Source of the DNA: Streptomyces sp. SN-593
GTDB lineage: Bacteria > Actinomycetota > Actinomycetes > Streptomycetales > Streptomycetaceae
Reading direction: 5' to 3'
Length of the DNA stretch: 64,000 bases
Assembly: GCF_016756395.1 (NCBI RefSeq)
Contig: NZ_AP018365.1
Span: forward strand, 6,203,001 to 6,267,000
Below are positions 18,238 through 25,637 of this stretch, piece by piece; the first letter of the stretch is position 1; each line of letters opens with the position of its first letter. Under the pieces are notes generated by a model. It was not told where the DNA came from. It did not search any database and was given only the letters and a program-made list of their open reading frames with translations. Both the position numbers and the translations under genes were made by a program.

Positions 18238-19308
18238 ATGCGCTCGGCGAAGGACTTCTTCCGCCCGCTGGCCGTGGGGGCGCCCGCCCCCGTCAGGGAG
18301 GTGCCGTTCCGCCCCTCGCGAATGATCCACTTCTTCGACCCGGGCAACGAGAAGATGGCGGCCAAGGTGCCGTCGATCGCCCCGACGGTGGACGTCCTGC
18401 TCGGCAACCTGGAGGACGCCGTCCCGGCCGACCGCAAGGAGGCGGCCCGCGCCGGCCTGGTGAAGATCGCCCGGACCACCGACTTCGGCGACACCCAGCT
18501 ATGGACCCGGATCAACAGCCTCGACTCGCCCTGGGCGCTGGACGACCTGCTCACGCTCGGCACCGAGGTCGGCGACCGGCTCGACGTCGTCATGGTGCCG
18601 AAGGTCGAGGGGGCCCAGGACATCCACTACGTCGACCGGCTGCTGGCCCAGTTGGAGGCGAAGGCCGGGCTGGGCCGGCCGATCCTGGTGCACGCGATCC
18701 TGGAGACCGCGGCCGGCGTCGCCAACGTCGAGGAGATCGCCACCGCCAGCCCCCGGATGCAGGGCATGTCGCTCGGCCCGGCCGACCTGGCCGCCAGTCG
18801 CCGGATGAAGACCACCCGGGTCGGCGGCGGCCATCCCGGCTACCTGGTCCGCGAGGACCCCGCGCCCGGCGCCGAGGGCACCCCCCGGCCCACCTACCAG
18901 CAGGACCTGTGGCACTACACGATCGCGCGGATGGTGGACGCGTGCGCGGCGGGCGGCATCCTGCCGTACTACGGCCCGTTCGGCGACATCAAGGACGTCA
19001 CGGGGTGCGAGGACCAGTTCCGCAACGCCTTCCTGCTCGGCTGCGTCGGCGCCTGGTCGCTGCACCCGGTGCAGATCGACATCGCCAAGCGGGTCTTCTC
19101 GCCCGCCCCGGAGGACGTCGCCTGGGCCCGCCGGGTGATCGGGGCGATGGGCGACGGCACCGGCGCGGTGATGATCGACGGCAAGATGCAGGACGACGCC
19201 ACCTACAAGCAGTGCCGGGTGGTCGTCGAACTCGCGGACGCCCTCGCCGCCCGCGACCCGGAACTCGCCGCCGCCTACGCCGCCGCCACCGAGGAGGCCA
19301 CCCGATGA
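18238..19308 (+). CDS. HpcH/HpaI (CitE-like) aldolase/CoA-ester lyase
   Basis: 356 aa. Member of the HpcH/HpaI aldolase-citrate lyase superfamily that contains malyl-CoA and beta-methylmalyl-CoA lyases. Seen: LEDAVPADRKEAAR (acidic metal-ligand motif), RINSLDSPWALDDL with the substrate Arg, VMVPKVEG, and HAILETAAGVANVEEIATASPR with the metal-binding Glu. It is longer than simple CitE because of an insert around GHPGYLVREDP and TYQQDLWHYTIARMVDA, as in malyl-CoA lyase-type proteins. GGGAGATCGC precedes the ATG. It overlaps the next gene by ATGA, and the two related enzymes are probably co-translated. The exact substrate is unknown; an ethylmalonyl-CoA-type role is a guess. Confidence 0.85.
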   Translation: MRSAKDFFRPLAVGAPAPVREVPFRPSRMIHFFDPGNEKMAAKVPSIAPTVDVLLGNLEDAVPADRKEAARAGLVKIARTTDFGDTQLWTRINSLDSPWALDDLLTLGTEVGDRLDVVMVPKVEGAQDIHYVDRLLAQLEAKAGLGRPILVHAILETAAGVANVEEIATASPRMQGMSLGPADLAASRRMKTTRVGGGHPGYLVREDPAPGAEGTPRPTYQQDLWHYTIARMVDACAAGGILPYYGPFGDIKDVTGCEDQFRNAFLLGCVGAWSLHPVQIDIAKRVFSPAPEDVAWARRVIGAMGDGTGAVMIDGKMQDDATYKQCRVVVELADALAARDPELAAAYAAATEEATR

Positions 19309-20213
19309 GCACCGCCCCCGAGCACACCGCCCCCGGCAACCCCACCGCGTCCGCGCCGCGCCCCCGCCGCTCGGTGCTCTACATGCCCGGCGCCAACGAG
19401 CGCGCCCTGGAGAAGGCCAGGAGCCTGCCCACCGACGCGCTCATCCTGGACCTGGAGGACTCCGTCGCCCCGGACGCGAAGGCGGAGGCGCGCGAGCGCG
19501 TGGCGGCCGCGGCCGCGAGCGGCGCGTACGGCCGGCGCGAGGTCACCATCCGGGTCAACGCGCCCGGCACCCCCTGGCACGCGGACGACCTGCGCGCCGC
19601 CGCGGACGCGGGACCGGACGCGGTCGTCGTCCCCAAGGTGGACTCCCCCCGGACGGTGCGCGAGGTCGTCGCGGCGCTGGAGGCGGCCGGCGCCCCGGAG
19701 CGGACCGCGGTGTGGGCGATGCTGGAGACGCCCGCCGCGCTGCTGGACGCGCGGGCGATCGCCGAGGCGTCGCCGCGACTGACCGTCCTGGTGATGGGCA
19801 CGAACGACCTCGCCAAGGAACTGCACGCCGAGCACGTGCTCGGCCGGGCCCCGCTGCTGGCCTCGCTCTCGCTGGCGCTGCTCGCCGCCCGCGCGGCCGG
19901 CAAGGTCATCTTGGACGGTGTCTACAACGACGTCCACGACGCGGACGGCTTCGAGGCCGAGACCCTCCAGGCCCGGCGGATGGGCTTCGACGGCAAGACC
20001 CTGATCCACCCCCGGCAGCTCGAACCCTGCAACCGGATCTTCGCGCCCGACGCCGCGGAGATCGAGCGCTCCGAACGGATCATCGCGGCCTTCGAAGAGG
20101 CCACGTCACAGGGGCGCGGGGTGGTCACGGTGGACGGCCGGATGATCGAGAACCTGCACGTGGAGGAGGCCCGGCGGGTGCTCGCACTGGCCGAGGCGGT
20201 CGCCGACCGGTGA
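19305..20213 (+). CDS. CitE-like CoA-ester lyase
   Basis: 302 aa. Second member of the HpcH/HpaI superfamily, closer in length to CitE/malyl-CoA thioesterase-type proteins. Motifs: RSVLYMPGANERALEKA, ALILDLEDSVAPDAK, VTIRVNAPGTPW, VVVPKVDS, WAMLETPAALLDARAIA and GFDGKTLIHPRQLEPCN, the last being a family hallmark. The ATG overlaps the upstream stop (ATGA), so translation is coupled. The pair is followed by accB-accE for acetyl-CoA carboxylation, although a terminator intervenes. In related bacteria such pairs split malyl-CoA-type thioesters and hydrolyse the products; that role is inferred. Confidence 0.85.
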   Translation: MSTAPEHTAPGNPTASAPRPRRSVLYMPGANERALEKARSLPTDALILDLEDSVAPDAKAEARERVAAAAASGAYGRREVTIRVNAPGTPWHADDLRAAADAGPDAVVVPKVDSPRTVREVVAALEAAGAPERTAVWAMLETPAALLDARAIAEASPRLTVLVMGTNDLAKELHAEHVLGRAPLLASLSLALLAARAAGKVILDGVYNDVHDADGFEAETLQARRMGFDGKTLIHPRQLEPCNRIFAPDAAEIERSERIIAAFEEATSQGRGVVTVDGRMIENLHVEEARRVLALAEAVADR

Positions 20214-20255
20214 CGCGGATCGCACGCATGGAGGCATGAACCCGCCAAATATGGC

Positions 20256-20282
20256 GGGGTCCGGCGCCGGCCGCCGGACCCC
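20256..20282 (+). terminator. Terminator after the CoA-lyase pair
   Basis: GGGGTCCGGC (20256-20265) with GCCGGACCCC (20273-20282) is a 10-bp perfect stem with a 7-nt loop. An overlapping 7-bp hairpin (20241-20247 with 20252-20258) could be an alternative fold. Confidence 0.7.
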
Positions 20283-20382
20283 GCCCGACCTCGTCGTCTG
20301 TCGGGAACCACCATGAAGAACCGGTGGACACTGTACGAAGTAGACGGCCCTCTCCGGGCCCGCACGCTCGTACTGTCGGTAC

Positions 20383-21966
20383 ATGACCACATCGCAAGAG
20401 CTGCCCGTCACGGCGAACGACGCCCGGGGGCGCGTCGAGGAGCTTCGTGCGATCCGCGAGGAGGTGCGCCGGGGGCCGAGCGAGAAGGCCACGGCGGCGC
20501 AGCGTGCGAAGGGGAAGCTGACCGCGCGCGAGCGGATCGAGTTGCTGCTGGACGAGGGGTCGTTCCACGAGGTCGAGCCCCTGCGCCGGCACCGGGCCAC
20601 GGGATTCGGGCTGGAGGAGAAGCGGCCGTACACCGACGGTGTGATCACCGGGTGGGGCACCGTCCACGAGCGGACGGTGTTCGTGTACGCGCACGACTTC
20701 CGGATCTTCGGCGGCGCGCTGGGCGAGGCCCACGCGCAGAAGATCCACAAGATCATGGACATGGCGATCTCGGCGGGCGCACCGCTGGTGTCGCTGAACG
20801 ACGGCGCCGGGGCCCGTATCCAGGAGGGCGTCTCGGCGCTCGCCGGCTACGGCGGCATCTTCCAGCGCAACACCCGCGCCTCCGGCGTCATCCCGCAGAT
20901 CTCGGTGATGCTCGGCCCGTGCGCGGGCGGCGCGGCCTACTCGCCGGCCCTCACGGACTTCGTGTTCATGGTGCGCGAGACCTCGCAGATGTTCATCACC
21001 GGCCCCGACGTGGTGCAGGCGGTGACGGGTGAGGAGATCACCCAGAACGGCCTGGGCGGCGCCGACGTGCACTCGGCGGTCTCCGGCGTGTCGCACTTCG
21101 CCTACGACGACGAGCAGACCTGCCTGGAGGAGGTCCGCTACCTGCTGTCGCTGCTGCCGCAGAACAACCGGGAGAACCCGCCGGCCGCGGACAACCAGGA
21201 CCCGGTGGACCGCCGCGGCGACGTCCTGCTGGACCTGGTGCCGGCCGACGGCAACCGGTCGTACGACATGCACAAGGTGATCGAGGAGATCGTCGACGAC
21301 GGGGAGTACCTGGAGATCCACGAGCGGTGGGCCACCAACCTCATCGTGGCGCTCACCCGGATCGACGGCCAGGTGGTCGGCATCATCGCCAACCAGCCCG
21401 CCTCGCTCGCCGGCGTGCTCGACATCGAGGCGTCCGAGAAGGGCGCGCGCTTTGTGCAGATGTGCGACGCCTTCAACATCCCGATCATCACCCTTCTGGA
21501 CGTACCCGGCTTTCTGCCCGGTGTCGCGCAGGAGCACGGCGGGATCATCCGGCACGGCGCGAAACTGCTGTACGCCTACTGCAACGCGACGGTCCCGCGG
21601 ATCTCGCTGATCCTGCGGAAGGCGTACGGCGGTGCTTACATCGTCATGGACAGCCAGTCGATCGGCGCTGACCTGACGTTCGCCTGGCCGACCAACGAGA
21701 TCGCGGTCATGGGCGCGGAAGGCGCGGCGAACGTCATCTTCCGCCGGCAGATCGCGGACGCCGACGATCCGGAGGCGATGCGGACCCGCATGGTCAAGGA
21801 GTACAAGGCGGAGCTGATGCACCCGTACTACGCCGCCGAGCGCGGCCTGGTGCACGACGTCATCGACCCGGCCGAGACCCGCGAGGTGCTCGCCCACTCG
21901 CTGGCGATGCTCCGCACCAAGCACGCCGACCTGCCCTCCCGCAAGCACGGCAACCCCCCGCAGTGA
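20383..21966 (+). CDS. accB: Acyl-CoA carboxylase carboxyltransferase (beta) subunit, acetyl-CoA type
   Basis: 527 aa. Carboxyltransferase that moves CO2 from biotinyl carrier protein to acetyl-CoA, giving malonyl-CoA for fatty acid and polyketide synthesis. It has two crotonase-like halves with oxyanion-hole glycines (GPCAGGAAYSPAL and RKAYGGAYIVMDSQS). Residue 420 is Ile in GGAYIVM, the position of Asp422 in propionyl-CoA-specific PccB. Ile is the AccB-type residue linked in S. coelicolor to acetyl-CoA use. TACTGT lies 6 nt before the ATG, so it is probably leaderless. The small epsilon subunit gene follows, and the biotinylated alpha subunit is not in this window. Confidence 0.93.
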   Translation: MTTSQELPVTANDARGRVEELRAIREEVRRGPSEKATAAQRAKGKLTARERIELLLDEGSFHEVEPLRRHRATGFGLEEKRPYTDGVITGWGTVHERTVFVYAHDFRIFGGALGEAHAQKIHKIMDMAISAGAPLVSLNDGAGARIQEGVSALAGYGGIFQRNTRASGVIPQISVMLGPCAGGAAYSPALTDFVFMVRETSQMFITGPDVVQAVTGEEITQNGLGGADVHSAVSGVSHFAYDDEQTCLEEVRYLLSLLPQNNRENPPAADNQDPVDRRGDVLLDLVPADGNRSYDMHKVIEEIVDDGEYLEIHERWATNLIVALTRIDGQVVGIIANQPASLAGVLDIEASEKGARFVQMCDAFNIPIITLLDVPGFLPGVAQEHGGIIRHGAKLLYAYCNATVPRISLILRKAYGGAYIVMDSQSIGADLTFAWPTNEIAVMGAEGAANVIFRRQIADADDPEAMRTRMVKEYKAELMHPYYAAERGLVHDVIDPAETREVLAHSLAMLRTKHADLPSRKHGNPPQ

Positions 21967-22091
21967 CCCTCGAACCCGGCCGGGTGAGCGCCACGTTCCG
22001 CAACGCGGCGCCCGCCTCCGACCACCCGAACGATCCGAACGACCCGGCCCGGTCCGGCACGCTGCCCACCGGTTCACCCTTGGAGACCATC

Positions 22092-22298
22092 GTGAGCACT
22101 CCCACGGATTCGCTGGTGCGCGTCGAGAAGGGGCACGCGGCACCCGAGGAACTCGCCGCGCTCACCGCGCTGCTGCTCGCCCGCGCCGCCGCGGGCGGCG
22201 GCCCCGCCGTTCAGGCCCTCCCCGTCCGCTCCACGGCCGGCTGGCGCCGCCTGGAGCGCACCCCGGGCTTCCGCGCGCCGCACTCCTGGCAGGGCTAG
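22092..22298 (+). CDS. accE: Acyl-CoA carboxylase epsilon subunit
   Basis: 68 aa. Small actinomycete-specific subunit that enhances activity of the AccA-AccB complex. It shows the family pattern VRVEKGHAAPEELAALTALLLARA followed by a Trp-Arg-rich C-terminus (GWRRLERTPGFRAPHSWQG). The GTG at 22092 has GGAG 6 nt upstream. A GTG at 21963 overlapping the accB stop is in frame and would add 43 poorly conserved residues. Position directly after accB is diagnostic. Confidence 0.9.
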   Translation: MSTPTDSLVRVEKGHAAPEELAALTALLLARAAAGGGPAVQALPVRSTAGWRRLERTPGFRAPHSWQG

Positions 22299-22327
22299 GG
22301 CCGGTCCGGCGGATCCTGCCGGGCTCA

Positions 22328-22355
22328 GGTGGTTCCCCCGGGGGAGGGAACCACC
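22328..22355. terminator. Bidirectional terminator between accE and gltX
   Basis: GGTGGTTCCC (22328-22337) and GGGAACCACC (22346-22355) form a perfect 10-bp stem with an 8-nt loop between the convergent accE and gltX genes. An adjacent CCACCGGTGG palindrome (22353-22362) can extend the structure. Confidence 0.75.
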
Positions 22356-22438
22356 CACCGGTGGGGGCGCGCGGTTGCCCGCGGCCCGCCACCGTCGACC
22401 CCCGCGGCCTTGTGGACCGCAGGACGGGGCCCGGAGGG

Positions 22439-23947
22439 TCAGGCGAGCTTCAGCAGGGCCGCGTCCACGCGGGCGAGGGTCCGCTCGCGTCCCAGCACCT
22501 GGAGCGACTCGAACAGCGGCAGGCCGACCGTACGCCCGGTGACCGCCACCCGGACCGGTGCCTGCGCCTTGCCCAGCTTGAGCCCGTGCTCCTCACCCGC
22601 CGCGAGCACGGCCTCCTTCAAGGACTCGGCGGCCGACCAGTCCGCCGCCGCGAGCTTGTCCCGGGCGGTGCGCAGCAGCGCGTCCGCCCCCTCCTTCATG
22701 GCCTTCGCCCACGACGCCTCGTCCTGCACCGGCTCGTCGAGGAAGAGGAAGTCGACGTTCGCGGTGATGTCGGAGAGCACCGTCACCCGGGTCTGGGCGT
22801 ACGGCGCGATCGCCTGCCACGCGGCCTCGTCGAAGGATTCCGGCGCCCAGGGCGCGAACGGCGCGCGCAGCCACGGCGCGCACGCCTCGGTGAACTCCTT
22901 CACCCCGAGCCGCCGGATGTGGTCGGCGTTGATCGCCTCGGCCTTCTTCAGGTCGAAGCGGGCCGGGTTGGCGTTGACGTCGGCGATGTCGAACTTCGCC
23001 ACCATCTCCGCGACCGAGAAGACGTCCTGGTCGGCGGAGTACGACCAGCCCAGCAGCGAGAGGTAGTTGAGCAGCCCCTCCGGCAGGAAGCCGCGCTCCC
23101 GGTACAGGTTGAGCGACGCCTGCGGGTCGCGCTTGGACAGCTTCTTGTTGCCCTCGCCCATGACGTACGGCAGGTGGCCGAAGGCCGGCACCGTCCTGGC
23201 CAGGCCCAGCCCGATCAGCGCCTCGTAGAGCGCGATCTGCCGCGGGGTGGAGGAGAGCAGGTCCTCGCCGCGCAGCACGTGCGTGATCTCCATCAGCGCG
23301 TCGTCCACCGGGTTGACCAGGGTGTACAGCGGCGCGCCGTTGGCCCGCACGATGCCGTAGTCCGGCACGTTCTCCGGGGCGAAGGCCAGCTCGCCGCGGA
23401 CCAGGTCGGTGAAGACGATCGGGCGGTCGGGCATCCGGAACCGGACGATCGGGGCGCGGCCCTCGGCCCGGTAGGCGGCGACCTCGTCGGCGCCGAGGTC
23501 CCGGCAGTGGCCGTCGTAGCCCGAGGGGCGGCCGGCGGCCCGGGCGGCCTCGCGGCGGGCCTCCAGTTCCTCGGTGGTGCAGTAGCAGTCGTACGCGTGC
23601 CCGGCCTGCTTCAGCCGCTGCGCGACGTCGGCGTAGACGTCCATCCGCTGGGACTGCCGGTAGGGGGCGAACGGGCCGCCGACCTCGGGGCCCTCGTCCC
23701 AGTCCAGGCCGAGCCAGCGCATCGAGTCCAGCAGTGCCCGGTAGGACTCCTCGGAGTCGCGGGCCGCGTCGGTGTCCTCGATGCGGAAGACCAGGGTGCC
23801 CTGCTGGTGCCGGGCGAACGCCCAGTTGAACAGCGCGGTGCGGACCAGCCCGACGTGCGGGTTGCCGGTCGGGGAGGGGCAGAACCGGACGCGGACGCCG
23901 GAGTCGCCGGAGGCGGGGGAGGGGGGTACGGGAGATGCGCTAGCCAC
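22439..23947 (-). CDS. gltX: Glutamyl-tRNA synthetase
   Basis: 502 aa. Class I aminoacyl-tRNA synthetase that charges tRNA-Glu. In actinobacteria it is usually non-discriminating, also mischarging tRNA-Gln for GatCAB. The HIGH-type motif is PSPTGNPHVG (about residues 24-33) and the KMSKS-type motif is KKLSKRD (about 253-259). The C-terminal anticodon-binding helical domain is complete. The GTG start overlaps the end of the FAH-family gene by 8 nt, and AGGTGA lies upstream, so the two are translationally coupled. tRNA-Gln and tRNA-Glu genes lie 13 kb downstream. Confidence 0.96.
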   Translation of the reverse strand: MASASPVPPSPASGDSGVRVRFCPSPTGNPHVGLVRTALFNWAFARHQQGTLVFRIEDTDAARDSEESYRALLDSMRWLGLDWDEGPEVGGPFAPYRQSQRMDVYADVAQRLKQAGHAYDCYCTTEELEARREAARAAGRPSGYDGHCRDLGADEVAAYRAEGRAPIVRFRMPDRPIVFTDLVRGELAFAPENVPDYGIVRANGAPLYTLVNPVDDALMEITHVLRGEDLLSSTPRQIALYEALIGLGLARTVPAFGHLPYVMGEGNKKLSKRDPQASLNLYRERGFLPEGLLNYLSLLGWSYSADQDVFSVAEMVAKFDIADVNANPARFDLKKAEAINADHIRRLGVKEFTEACAPWLRAPFAPWAPESFDEAAWQAIAPYAQTRVTVLSDITANVDFLFLDEPVQDEASWAKAMKEGADALLRTARDKLAAADWSAAESLKEAVLAAGEEHGLKLGKAQAPVRVAVTGRTVGLPLFESLQVLGRERTLARVDAALLKLA

Positions 23948-24782
23948 GCGAGATCACCTTGTTGGTGAGAGTGCCGATGCCTTCGATGGTGACGGCGACC
24001 TCGTCGCCGGGGAGCAGCGGGCCCACGCCCGCGGGGGTGCCGGTGAGCAGGACGTCACCGGGCAGCAGCGTCATCGCCTCGGTGATGTTGACGATCAGGT
24101 CCTCGATCGAGTTCAGCATCTGCCGGGTGCGGCCCGCCTGGCGCAGTTCGCCGTTGACGGTCGCGGTGATCGCGAGGTCGCCGGCGGCGTCGAGGTCGAG
24201 CGAGGTCTCGATCCAGGGGCCGAGCGGGCAGGAGGAGTCGAAGCCCTTGGCCCGGGCCCACTGCTTCTCGGCGCGCTGGGTGTCACGGGCCGTCACGTCG
24301 TTGGCGCAGGTGAAGCCGAGGATCACGTCCTTGACCCGGTCCCGCGGCACGTCCCGGCACAGCCGGCTGATCACGACCGCCAACTCCGCCTCGTGGTGCA
24401 CCTCCTGGGAGAAGGAGGGGTACACGATCGGGTCGCCGGGGCCGATCACCGAGGTGGAGGGCTTGAAGAACGCCCAGGGCGCGTCCGGCACCTCGTTGCC
24501 GAGTTCCGCGGCGTGGGCCGCGTAGTTGCGGCCGATGGCGACGACCTTGTTGGGCAGGACCGGCGGCAGCAGCCGCACCTTGTCCAGCGGGATCTTCGTG
24601 CCGGACAGCTCGAAGTCCCCGAAGGGCACGCCCTTCATGATGTCGACGACGAGGCCGTCGGAGCCGGGGGGAGTCCCCTCACCGGCGGCAGTGGGAGTCC
24701 CCCCGCCGGAGGCAGGGGGAGGGCCGCCCTCGACCGCTCCGAACGCCACGTTGCCGTCGATGGAGAACCTGACGATGCGCAT
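23940..24782 (-). CDS. Fumarylacetoacetate hydrolase (FAH) family protein
   Basis: 280 aa. The C-terminal FAH catalytic domain (residues about 75-280) is complete: VVAIGRNYAAHA, FFKPSTSVIGPGDPI, HHEAELAVVI (metal-binding Glu residues), GFTCANDVTARD and LLTGTPAGVGPLLPGD. Family members are hydrolases, decarboxylases or isomerases of acylpyruvates and 2-oxo acids; the true substrate is unknown. The N-terminal region carries a Pro/Gly/Thr-rich insert (residues about 20-43) made of 8-residue repeats that corresponds to a REP-like DNA unit. The ATG is at 24782. gltX overlaps its 3' end, a conserved pairing in actinomycetes as I remember. Confidence 0.9.
   Translation of the reverse strand: MRIVRFSIDGNVAFGAVEGGPPPASGGGTPTAAGEGTPPGSDGLVVDIMKGVPFGDFELSGTKIPLDKVRLLPPVLPNKVVAIGRNYAAHAAELGNEVPDAPWAFFKPSTSVIGPGDPIVYPSFSQEVHHEAELAVVISRLCRDVPRDRVKDVILGFTCANDVTARDTQRAEKQWARAKGFDSSCPLGPWIETSLDLDAAGDLAITATVNGELRQAGRTRQMLNSIEDLIVNITEAMTLLPGDVLLTGTPAGVGPLLPGDEVAVTIEGIGTLTNKVISRG
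24667..24714 (-). repeat. In-frame 24-bp tandem repeat inside the FAH gene
   Basis: Two 24-nt units (24667-24690 and 24691-24714) agree at 20 of 24 positions, with a GGGAGTCCCC core. The pattern resembles the GGGAG/CTCCC palindromic repeats scattered in Streptomyces intergenic DNA (compare 51420-51455). Translated, it gives two Ala-rich Gly-Thr-Pro octapeptides and keeps the frame. Confidence 0.7.
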
Positions 24783-24873
24783 GCCCTCAACCCTAGGGCC
24801 TCCGGTCAGGGGCCCCGCCGACCGACCGGGGCCACCGGCCGCCGACCGGCGCGCCCCCGGGCCGGCGGTGGCG

Positions 24874-25065
24874 TCAGGGGGTGACGGGCGCCTGCGGCAG
24901 CTCGTTGAGCACGGTGCGGCGCGGGTTCGCGGTGCGCTGCGGCAGCACGGTGGGCGCCGCTTCGGCGGTCTCGGTGTCTGCCGCGTCCGCGGGGGCGGGC
25001 AGGCCGGACAGTTCGGACGCGTCCTTGAGGTGCGCGAGGGTGGTACGCCGCGGGTTGGCGATCAT
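24874..25065 (-). CDS. Small hypothetical protein with duplicated ANPRRT motif (63 aa)
   Basis: 63 aa. The sequence has two copies of the pattern A-N-P-R-R-T-x-L-x-x-L, at residues 3-13 (ANPRRTTLAHL) and 46-56 (ANPRRTVLNEL), separated by an acidic Ala/Pro linker. No signal peptide, membrane segment or cysteine was seen. The ATG at 25065 has GAGG 8-11 nt upstream. It is divergent from conservon 1, with 572 nt between them, and lies upstream of the FAH-gltX pair. I do not recognise a family; the duplication suggests two equivalent binding or modification sites. Codon bias supports coding. Confidence 0.7.
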   Translation of the reverse strand: MIANPRRTTLAHLKDASELSGLPAPADAADTETAEAAPTVLPQRTANPRRTVLNELPQAPVTP

Positions 25066-25637
25066 CTGAGGGACCTCGGGTCTCGATGGGGGCCGGGAGC
25101 GCGGTCCACACCCCCGCTTGCCGGATAAAGCACCAGATTAGTGTGGGCCTTTCCCGTGTCCGCCGGGCCCAGACATCTGACGCCCTGTGATTTTGCTCAC
25201 GAACTCCGCCGCATTGCGCGCCATTCGGACAATCGGTCCGGCGGGAGGAAGCGCGCAAAAGCCGTGAAGGCCGGGAAAAGGTCGCCGCCCGCCGGCGCGG
25301 ACACGGCCCGACACGTGTCGAACCGGTTACCCGCCGGGCCCGTATTCGCCCCATATCGACGTCCTGGCGCTCGACGCTGTGTGCATGCACCATTGCGATC
25401 AGTGACGCATTCCAACAGACCGGCTACGGGCCTTGTTGCGAGATCCGGCACTGTGCTGGAATTCCCCGAACCGCCGCATCACAACGAACCGGCGCGCAGG
25501 GGGCGCGCACGGAACACGGGTGGCGGTGAAGGGCACATCAGCCGTCCCGCGACCCGGGCCGGCCTGAGCCCCCATGACTCGACACCGTCCCTTCCGCCTC
25601 ACGGCGAGGGACGCCTGGTCCAGAGGTTGCGACGCTA
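25066..25637 (+). promoter_or_regulatory. Long intergenic control region of conservon 1
   Basis: This 572-nt region has no convincing gene and is less GC-rich than its surroundings. At 25453-25472 it carries GTGCTGGAATTC, three bases, then GAACC. The same pattern occurs upstream of conservon 2 at 31725-31744. Promoters for the divergent small gene and for cvnA1 must be here but could not be fixed with confidence. Confidence 0.55.

Noticed and set aside
20313..21032. A 239-codon frame starting MKNRWTLYEVDG upstream of accB
   Set aside because: It overlaps accB in another frame and becomes Arg/Gly/Pro-rich, as shadows do.
24783..24873. Search for a further gene between the FAH gene and the ANPRRT gene
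   Set aside because: Only about 90 nt with no start, RBS or hairpin worth reporting.
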